A stretch of DNA of 64,000 bases from positions 447,501-511,500 of the forward strand of contig CAJNDS010000336.1 of NCBI GenBank assembly GCA_905221605.1, read 5' to 3'. The DNA comes from Symbiodinium natans. Its lineage: Eukaryota; Sar; Dinophyceae; Suessiales; Symbiodiniaceae. Below the pieces are notes generated by a model. That model was given only the letters and a program-made list of their open reading frames with translations, was not told the DNA's origin and did not search any database. A program made the position numbers and the translations under genes. Of the stretch, positions 57,053 to 64,000 are shown in pieces (position 1 is the stretch's first letter; every line of letters starts with the position of its first letter).

Positions 57053-58810
57053 TTACTACCTGCGTCTCCACGTTGCTCCCTGCAAGGGCTACCAGGCTGG
57101 GAGTCGGCAAGATGCCAGGGCTCTCAGCATTCTTCTTACTGGGTCTTAGTAGGAAATGAGGGAACCCTTAAAGGGTATATATAGGGGATTGTATCAAATT
57201 CTGCTGTGCCGGCCCAGTGTTGTGAACAGATCCTGTTGGACCAGTTCGAGAACCAACACGCTTGCCAGGAGATAAACCATCCCCCCATGCGATGTTGTGG
57301 TTTTGCGAGCAGGGTGCGGCGGGCGTCGGGGCGACAGGTGGAAGGAGGTGGTGAAACTGGCGAGGATGTTGATTTCAGAAGAAGATAGAGCGTGCGCGGG
57401 ACCGCAAGTAAAGTGCACGCTTGATATGGCGCTGACAGTGCTGAGATGCCCGCTGGCCAGGACGAGCGTTGGTGCTGTTTGGTAGCAGCGCTGCTGCTGG
57501 GAGCAGCGCGCTACCGTGGGTGGAGCGATAGTCTATGTGCCTCGGTATGAGCTTTTGTGCCAGTCAGGTAGGTGACAAGGGTGCGTTGCAAAGTTGCGGG
57601 GGCACGTGTCACACCGCTGCGCTGGATCGGGGCTGGCAAGACCATGATCCAGCGCTTGCTGAGAAGGGGTGCAATGAGCTGATATCAGTCGCTGGTGTGC
57701 CGGCAGGTCAGCAAGACCGTCGATGCAGTTGCGTTCTGCTTCGCCCCGCGGACGATGCCGATGCGCTGTCATTTATAGAGCGGCTGGCTTTCGGCGGGCA
57801 AGCGCTTCCGCCCTGGTAGTTGACGTGCTCCGTGAAATGTTGTGAGCCCTTAGTTCTTTTTTTTGAGCCAACATTGCCTGCGTGGCTCATGCCTTGGCAG
57901 ACATGGCTGGCGTGCCGCCCGCCGGGCAGAGCCGTTTGCGCAACATGGCAGCAGCCATGCTGGGCGCAGTCGAGGCGGGTCAATTTTTCGTATCTTGGTT
58001 TAGTAAGGGGCGGTTGTTGAACATGTAGAACCCAGTGCAGCCATCTCTTCTGCTATGCCATGCTTCAACTTACGAACGCTGTGCAACGGTGCAGCGCGCT
58101 GTATTCAAGGACGTGTAAGAAGGCATGGACAAGGAGTTTGGCGCCGCCTCAGCTCCTGCTGGCAAGGCCTCGAGGACATGCGCCGGCTGTGCCTGACGAT
58201 CCTTGCGTGAGGCTCAGCAAGGAGCCACAAAGCCTGAGCAGACCAGGTCGCTGTGAGCGCGGTGCGGGACGTTCTTCACGAGGTCCGCGACTTCAGGGGT
58301 AAGCGCTTCATTCAGAACAAGTTCACAGCTAAGTATGAAGCCGACACGCTGAGCTGCTGCAGGTGTTGCGCAGCGTGGAAAAAGAACGACTTCGCTTAGG
58401 GCGGTGTGTTGCAGAACAATGATTCGTCATGTGCATAGAGAAGCTGCTAAGTGAAGCATAAAGGCTTAGTCTATTTTTGTGTGAATTCTAGAACTTCCGG
58501 GATTTTTTTTTATTCAGAATACTTCACCTTCAAAACATCTCGTCTGCGTTGATTTATTGTACCCACAAAGCCAGGCCAGAGTGTTTGGCACCCTTATACT
58601 TTCTGAGCAGTCCTGCTGCTCACTATCAATACATCTCAGCTTTAGCTCAACGCATAGAGCTCCACAGCTTAACACGCAAAGTTCCACAGTTTGTCGGCTC
58701 GTAACTCTTCCGAACCATGCTGTGGATTGCCTGGCTGGCGCAAAAGACGGTCAGGTATGCAAATTCCAAACCCGATTGCGAAAGAAAAGTTCGTGTCGGA
58801 AAAAAAAAAC
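57053..58810. other. Complex stretch without a recognised gene
   Basis: Open frames of 60-94 codons on both strands, none recognised. A perfect 10-bp inverted repeat GCGCTGGATC / GATCCAGCGC lies at about 57619-57656. Near 58260-58399 an open segment reads VLHEVRDFRGKRFIQNKFTA and ends SCCRCCAAWKKNDFA then TAG, which looks like the end of a protein. The sequence may be one decayed retroelement or gene. Confidence 0.35.
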
Positions 58811-58890
58811 TCTAAACCCTAAACCCTAAACCCCCTAAGCCCCCCAAAGAACCCTAAACCCGAATGAAACCCCCCTAAACCCGAAACCCA
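58811..58890 (-). repeat. CCCTAAA array, degenerate
   Basis: Three perfect units then CCCCCTAA/CCCGAA variants. Confidence 0.85.
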
Positions 58891-59089
58891 TGGATGTGGG
58901 CATGTGGGTAATCTCAGGAGGCTACTTCCCAAAACTGGATTCCTCGTAGAGTTTGGGATTCAAGGTTTCAAGGAGGGGGTTCAGGTTACGTTCATAGATA
59001 ACCATCTCTGGATCGCCCTGCCTAGTAATATGGGTTGATGATGCTCAGTCCACGCAACTACTCAATGGTCTCTCCGGGTGTCTCCAAGA

Positions 59090-59120
59090 CCCTAAACCCT
59101 AAACCCTAAACCCCAAACCC
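59090..59120 (-). repeat. CCCTAAA array
   Basis: Three to four units beside the exon-like island 59122-59216. Confidence 0.88.
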
Positions 59121-59121
59121 T

Positions 59122-59216
59122 GGGCGTTGATAAACGCTGGTCGTCTCCAGGACAGCATCCTCGAGGTTGGCGAGTGCGTTGAGGCGCTTATGCATTTCTG
59201 CCTCTAGACCTTGGTA
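59122..59216 (-). other. Exon-like island (minus strand)
   Basis: The minus-strand frame reads YQGLEAEMHKRLNALANLED then AVLETTSVYQ, a strongly helix-like segment. Bounded by CCCTAAA on the left and TTTAGGG on the right. Likely an exon or exon relic; family unknown. Confidence 0.42.
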
Positions 59217-59221
59217 CTTAA

Positions 59222-59262
59222 AAGGGGTTTAGGGTTTAGGGTTTTAGGTTCAGGGTTTAAAG
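59222..59262 (+). repeat. TTTAGGG array, short
   Basis: Two perfect and several degenerate units. The following 59263-59837 has no recognised gene apart from short frames; a GTACGTATA repeat lies at 59275-59300. Confidence 0.8.
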
Positions 59263-59857
59263 CTTCGGGTACATGTACGTATAGCTGTACGTATAATCAT
59301 ATTAGGGCACTTACGGGGCTTGTAAGTGGGTTGTATGTGCAGTTATAATTGGTGAACAGCTGCTGTCCGTCACAGGGTTGAATTGAGCTTCTCTACAAAG
59401 ACGTTGAAGCCAGTGTTGTTAAACTGACTCACCTGTTTGTCTGTACATATCGACACTGGTGCAGCCGCATGCCAGGCGAACTTGAGTGGCACGCTCAGGG
59501 GCCGAGCCTCAAACCCGTGTTGGGTGTGTATATGTGGAGTTCCAGGGTTGAGGGCTTGGGCTTGGGGGTGTGGGGCATCTTGGGGTTTGAAAGGTTTGCA
59601 GATTATGGACGGGTGTTGAGTCCAGGCAAGTTTAGGCTGTTTTTATAGGGTTTTGGATCCCGGGCCCCGTAAATCCACAAGTGGCTCCTAGAAGCCCGAA
59701 TGCTGACCTGACCGTCGACCCGCAGACCAGCTGAGGGTTTACGGATTGATTGATCTCGCGACGAGCGAAAAAGATTGCCCGATTGCGGCGCTTGCAGCCA
59801 CCTCTCTTTAGGTTTTCAAAGCTCCTATCCCCTAAGCCCTAAACCCCAAACCCTAAA

Positions 59858-60551
59858 CCTATCCAGCAACAGGGTCGCTCGACAACATAGTAAGTGCCCC
59901 TGCCGGTCCCTGATCCCATTCTTCACGAAGTGTTGTCGAATATTTTCCAGCCACGCAGGTTCGAGTGATGATCTTGTAGTGTCTCAGCTGTCTCCCGACG
60001 CAGCAGACAAGCGTCCCACAAAAACCCTAAACCCTAAACCCTAAACCCTAAACCCTAAACCCTAAACCCTCAACCGATAAAGCATTTAAGCCCTGAACTG
60101 TGGAGGTTTCCTTCAAATTCGCGAAGTGCCGCCCAAACCCTGAACAAAGATGAGCCTTTTGCAGCCCAAAGCTCTCGGAGATGGATTTAGGATTTAGGAG
60201 TTTAACTTTCGGTAGGTTTGAGTGTTTAGGGCTTTAGGGCTTGGGGGTTGTAGGGTTTCGAGGCGCATCTTGCCCCACGTGCCAGCAAAGCTTTGAGCCC
60301 CAAGCTCCTTAAGTACCCAAGTCCCAAGCACTTGAGCATCAAGGGTTGAAGGGCTTAAGGGTTTAAGGGGCTTAGGGGCTTTAAGGGGCTTTAAGGGCTT
60401 TAAGGGCCTTAGAGCTCCCAAAGTTCCTTCAAGGCTCTTTGGGGTCTCGTGCGCCATGGACCGTGCAGCTCCTCGGTTGGCTGGGCCAAACACCGCGGCC
60501 GCCATTCTGGGCGAGCGCAGGCGGGGTAAGGGGAGATTGCCTTGTCGCAGG
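59858..60551 (+). repeat. Duplicated block, copy 2
   Basis: Partner of 54150-55115. It carries a perfect CCCTAAA array at 60023-60072 where copy 1 carries a degenerate one (54304-54366). Confidence 0.85.
60023..60075 (-). repeat. CCCTAAA array inside duplicated block
   Basis: Seven perfect units directly before CCGATAAAGC. Confidence 0.95.
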
Positions 60552-60559
60552 AAACTGTC

Positions 60560-60700
60560 AGGGGTTTTTAGGGTTTAGGGTTTAGGGTTTAGGGTTTAGG
60601 GTTTAGGGTTTAGGGTTTAGGGTTTAGGGTTTAGGGTTTAGGGTTTAGGGTTTAGGGCTTAGGGTTCAGCGTTCAGGTTTAGGGTTTGGGTTTGGGGTCT
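60560..60700 (+). repeat. TTTAGGG array
   Basis: About thirteen perfect units at 60566-60656, then degenerate units. Confidence 0.96.
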
Positions 60701-60745
60701 CGCGGAGGACTTCAGTTCTCCGAGTAAGCTCACTTGAGTGAGCTC

Positions 60746-60850
60746 CCTAAACCCTAAACCCTAAACCCTAAACCCTAAACCCTAAACCCTAAACCCTAAA
60801 CCCTAAACCCTAAACCCTAAACCCTAAACCCTAAACCCTAAACCCTAAAG
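60746..60850 (-). repeat. CCCTAAA array
   Basis: About fifteen perfect units. Together with the preceding TTTAGGG array it forms a large inverted pair around about 45 bp (TCACTTGAGTGA). Confidence 0.97.
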
Positions 60851-60854
60851 CCCA

Positions 60855-60980
60855 AGTGATACGTAGGCCCTCATGGGTTCTGCGTGGATTTTGGTGTATT
60901 CGTGGAGCCAGCGCCAAGAAGGTGTGGCTTTCGAAGAGGGTTGACAGTTTAAGGGGCATAGGGATCTTGGTTTCGAGGTA
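60855..60980. other. Exon-like island, strand uncertain
   Basis: Both strands are open: minus reads MPLKLSTLFESHTFLALAPR onward, plus reads VIRRPSWVLRGFWCIRGASA. It lies between CCCTAAA arrays and I could not choose. Confidence 0.25.
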
Positions 60981-61057
60981 CCCTAAACCCTCAACCCTTA
61001 CCCTAAAAAGCAAGCGAGGTTTGAGTTTGAGTTTAGGTTTGAGGATTCACTTCTCTT

Positions 61058-61232
61058 ATCGTGCCTAACCCTAAACCCAAAACTCTAAACCCTAAGCCCT
61101 AAACCCTAAACCCTAAACCTTAAACCCTAAGCCCTAAACCCTAAACCCTAAACCCTAAACCCTAAACCCTAAACCCTAAACCCTAAGCCCTAAACCCTAA
61201 ACCCTAAACCCTAAGCCCTAAGCCCTCAGCTG
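61058..61232 (-). repeat. CCCTAAA array
   Basis: About 24 units with CCCTAAG variants, the longest CCCTAAA tract in the window. Confidence 0.97.
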
Positions 61233-61322
61233 GTCAGAGGCCAGCACCGCCCTGGGTCACACATGAGCAGCCCGTGGACCCCGTCGTGCCGGAGAGTGTG
61301 GCGCTGCAAAGGGTGGGCAAGG
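61233..61322 (+). other. Exon-like island (plus strand)
   Basis: Frame reads PAPPWVTHEQPVDPVVPESV then ALQRVGKE, between CCCTAAA on the left and TTTAGGG on the right. Confidence 0.33.
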
Positions 61323-61325
61323 AGG

Positions 61326-61720
61326 GTTCAGGGTTTAGGGTTTAGGGTTTAGGGTTTAGGGTTTGGGTTTTTCAGGGGTTAAGGTTTTGGGTTTAGGGCT
61401 TAGGGTTCAAGATTTAGGGTTTGGGGTTCAGGGTTTTACGGTTAGGGTTTAGGGCTTAGGGTTCAAGATTTAGGGTTTTTAGGGGTTAAGGTTTAGGGTT
61501 TTGGGGTTTAGGGTTTAGGGTTTAAAGCTTCGGGTTTAGGGTTTAGGGTTTAGGGTTGAGGGTTGAGGGTTGAGGGTTGAGGGTTTAGGGTTTAGGGTTT
61601 AAGGTTTAGGGACGGTTTAGGGTTGAGGGCGTAGGGTTTAGGGTTTAGGCTTTAGGGTTTGGGGTTTTGGGTTTTAAGGTGTAGCGTTTAAGGTTCAGTG
61701 TTTGAGGTTTCGGGTTTGGG
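61326..61720 (+). repeat. TTTAGGG block with many variants
   Basis: Perfect runs at 61329-61362 and 61500-61560, with TTGAGGG, TTCAGGG and TTTGGGG variants between and after. Confidence 0.92.
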
Positions 61721-61926
61721 GTTTCAGGTGTTGGCGTTCAGGACTTAGGGACCCAATTTCTGAAGCTCAAATCCCCAACCTTCAGTTTCTAGTGCGGTCT
61801 GGTGTTTAGGGTTTAGGGTTCAAAATTGCCCGAAATCCAAAACCCTCAAGCCCCTCGACCCCAAACTGCTCGCCCCGCATCGGCAGCGAACATGTTCGAG
61901 GCTGGATTTGCGATTTTTTTGGGCTC

Positions 61927-62173
<247 letters not shown>

Positions 62174-62239
62174 TTTAAGGCTTCGAGCGAGGGTGTTTTA
62201 AGACTTCCCAAGCCCCGAATCCTGAACTATGAAACCAAA

Positions 62240-62605
62240 ACCCCGAAACCCGAAGCCTAAACACCAAGCCCCGAACCCTAAACCCTAAACCCCGAACCTT
62301 GAGCCCCGTACCCGGAACCCTAAACCCCAAGCCCCAAACTCGCACCCTAAACCCGAAACCCCGAACCCTAAACCCCAGACCCTGAACCCTAAGTCATAAA
62401 CCCAGGTGTAGAGCTAAGGCCGTTTGGGTTTGGATGTAGGGTTTCGAAGAGCAACACCTAGGTTTAGGGTTGAAGGGGTTTTTAGGGTCCCTAAACCTTA
62501 AACCCAAAACCCTAAACCCTAAACCCTAAACCCTCAACCCTAAACCCTCAACCCTCAACCCTCAACCCTCAACCCTAAGCCCTAAACCCTAAACCTTAAA
62601 CCCTA
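62240..62605 (-). repeat. CCCTAAA/CCCGAAC degenerate block
   Basis: Many CCCTAAA, CCCCGAA and CCCTCAA units. The best array is at 62507-62605. Confidence 0.9.
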
Positions 62606-62607
62606 AT

Positions 62608-62692
62608 TACGTGGGGTGGAGGATGGCCGGAAGCTGGACAAGGATGGCGACCCGATAGGCCTCTTCAGCTGGGGCGAGAGTGGAGGGAAACC
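62608..62692 (+). other. Exon-like island (plus strand)
   Basis: Frame reads VEDGRKLDKDGDPIGLFSWG then ESGGKP. The beginning resembles the Asp-rich pattern of a calcium-type loop (DKDGD), but it is too short to call an EF-hand. Bounded by CCCTAAA on the left and TTTAGGG on the right. Confidence 0.38.
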
Positions 62693-62701
62693 CCCAAAAC
62701 C

Positions 62702-62785
62702 CTAAAGGTTTAGGGTTTAGGGTTTAGGGTTTAGGGTTTAGGGTTTCGGGCTTAGGGTTTAGGGTTTAGGGTTTAGGGTTTGGCC
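62702..62785 (+). repeat. TTTAGGG array
   Basis: About ten units with one TTTCGGG and one CTTAGGG. Confidence 0.94.
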
Positions 62786-63026
62786 CAAACCCTAAACCCT
62801 GAACCCTAAACACCCTAAGCACCTTCAACCTCAGACTCCCAAGCTCCCTTTAACTTTGAGCCTGCTTCTATGCTTACAGCCCAAGCTGTGAACTTTTCCC
62901 CAATGCTTTATGCACACTTGACGCCCCCCCCCAAGCGTGAACCGCCAGCCCACGGAAGCTTCAACCCAAGGGGCCCCGAAAAACCTAGGGTTTAGGATTT
63001 GGGGTTTAGGGTTTGGGGTTTAAACG

Positions 63027-63051
63027 CCCCCCCCCCCCCCCCCCCCCCCCC
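63027..63051 (+). repeat. Homopolymer C run (25 nt)
   Basis: Uninterrupted C tract. A second C9 run is at about 62923-62931. Prone to length error in sequencing. Confidence 0.9.
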
Positions 63052-63114
63052 ACAAGCCGAGACCGTGTGCCCTAAGCCTTCAACCCTGAACTTAAACCCC
63101 ACCCCTAAAACCCC

Positions 63115-63225
63115 AAACTACCTTAAACCCTAAACCTTAAACCCAAAACCAGAACTACCCTAAACCATAAACCCTAAACCCTAAACCATACCCAAAACGC
63201 TAAACCCCCTCAACCCTAAAACCCC
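63115..63225 (-). repeat. CCCTAAA degenerate array
   Basis: CCCTAAA, CCATAAA and CCCAAAA units left of an island at 63238. Confidence 0.85.
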
Positions 63226-63237
63226 GAAGCCCTGAAA

Positions 63238-63332
63238 GGCATGTTCTTCGTCGACGAAAGCCGGAAGCCTCAGCCACCACAAAAGGCAGCCGATGGGGCT
63301 TTACGGGGTTATCGGCTTGCCGGGTATGGGGG
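63238..63332 (+). other. Exon-like island (plus strand)
   Basis: Frame reads MFFVDESRKPQPPQKAADGA then LRGYRLAGYG, between CCCTAAA on the left and TTTAGGG on the right. Confidence 0.33.
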
Positions 63333-63520
63333 GTTTAGGGTTTAGCATTTAAGGCTAGGGGTTTTTGGTTTTTGGTTTTGGGTTTAGGGTTTAGGGTCTC
63401 GGGTTTAGGGTTTCAGGGTTTTACGGGTTTAGGGTTTAGGGGTTAGGGAGTTCATGGCCTTCTTTAGGGGTTTTCAGGGTTCGAGGTTTTAGGGGTTCAA
63501 GGATGTTGGGTTTCCCCGTC
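63333..63520 (+). repeat. TTTAGGG degenerate array
   Basis: TTTAGGG units with TTTTTGG, TTTCGGG and TTTACGGG variants. Confidence 0.85.
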
Positions 63521-63569
63521 TAAGTTCCCTCTCCCTTTCAACCTCAAGTCTTAAGCCCTAGAGGCTAGA

Positions 63570-63650
63570 CCCTCTCCTAAACCCTCAACCCTAAACCCGA
63601 AACCCTAAACCCTAAACCCTAAACCCCTAAACCCTAAACCCGAAACCCCG
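63570..63650 (-). repeat. CCCTAAA array
   Basis: About nine units with CCCGAAA variants, left of the island at 63662. Confidence 0.92.
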
Positions 63651-63661
63651 GACTGCCTCCC

Positions 63662-63718
63662 AGGAAGCCTACATCAGCATCGAGGTGCGCTGTGAGACGC
63701 AGCCTGAGGCGGGCCTGT
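63662..63718 (+). other. Exon-like island (plus strand)
   Basis: CTCCCAG|GAAGCC is a good acceptor. The frame reads EAYISIEVRCETQPEAGLF and runs into TTTAGGG. Confidence 0.38.
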
Positions 63719-63990
63719 TTAGGGTTTAGGGTTTAGGGTTCAGGGTTTAGGAGGGCGGTGGAAGGTTCAGGGTTTTGGGGTTTAGGGCGTGGGGTTTAGG
63801 GTTTAGGGTCTAGGAGGGTCTGGCCGTGGAGTTTGCAAGGTTCAGGGTTTTGGGGTTTAGGGGTTTAGGGTCTAGGGGGGTTGTAGGGTTTAGAGATTTG
63901 GGGTTAGGGGTTTTAGGGCTTAGGGATTTAGGGTTTGGGTTTTAGGGTTTCTGGGGGTTTTAGGGTTGATGTCGGTTGTTTTGCGGGGTT
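63718..63990 (+). repeat. TTTAGGG degenerate block to window end
   Basis: TTTAGGG units interspersed with GGGGTTTAGG and CTAGGAGGGT variants. Confidence 0.85.
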
Positions 63991-64000
63991 TGTGAGTTCA

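Noticed and set aside
57590-57680. Possible Walker A motif (GAGKT) in one plus frame
   Set aside because: The frame is short, stops soon after, and the sequence is part of a 10-bp inverted repeat; no Walker B or other ATPase motif follows.

Overview
This looks like nuclear DNA of a dinoflagellate, most likely a Symbiodiniaceae-type genome. The signs are pervasive interstitial plant-type telomere repeats (TTTAGGG/CCCTAAA), a copia retrotransposon of dinoflagellate style, an ankyrin gene with a short ubiquitin-like N-terminus, head-to-tail genes with AG|G splice acceptors, and a mosaic of decayed retroelements. No bacterial operons, rRNA genes or CRISPR arrays were seen. Family and organism assignments are by eye; no database search was run.

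Layout. 1-6.4 kb: telomere-like arrays alternating with 60-150 bp complex islands that read like exons or exon relics, plus a 788-bp CA microsatellite. 6.5-11.0 kb: a frameshifted non-LTR retrotransposon (ORF1-like, AP endonuclease, reverse transcriptase) lying between telomere-like arrays. 11.0-12.2 kb: more arrays with exon-like islands on the + strand. 12.2-16.5 kb: mostly unrecognised, with a decayed copia gag and a tRNA-like sequence with anticodon GUC. 16.6-25.8 kb (minus strand): two head-to-tail multi-exon genes. Hand-built exon joins keep phase throughout with GT-AG introns. The upstream gene (25751 to 23180, 516 codons) carries three zinc-finger cassettes made by tandem exon duplication. 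The downstream gene (22890 to 16584, at least 1937 codons) joins a TKL-like kinase, four copies of an unnamed ~60-aa repeat, four HERC2/KEG-like SH3 repeats and a paracaspase-like protease domain.

28-32.4 kb: decayed copia pieces on both strands. 33-40 kb: an unusual stretch with almost no plausible genes but dense secondary-structure repeats. It holds hairpins with an invariant GCCC loop and covarying stems, three copies of a 37-nt UUCG-capped element always downstream of those hairpins, an AT-rich foldback island, tandem long hairpins, and 60-bp and 51-bp minisatellites. 40794-51703: a nearly intact 10.9-kb copia element with identical 200-bp LTRs and a 5-bp target duplication. One in-frame TGA interrupts its single 3.3-thousand-codon frame. 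It also has long membrane/coiled-coil regions before gag and after RNase H. 52.1-53.6 kb: a two-exon ubiquitin-like/ankyrin gene. 53.8-64 kb: telomere-like arrays again, with a duplicated ~1-kb block, a 31-bp satellite, a GT microsatellite, a short terminal gene piece with a 57-nt intron, and further exon-like islands.

The best candidates for something new are the kinase-paracaspase gene, the GCCC-loop hairpin / UUCG-element cassettes, the copia element's extra post-RNase H module, and the interleaving of telomere repeats with exon-like islands.
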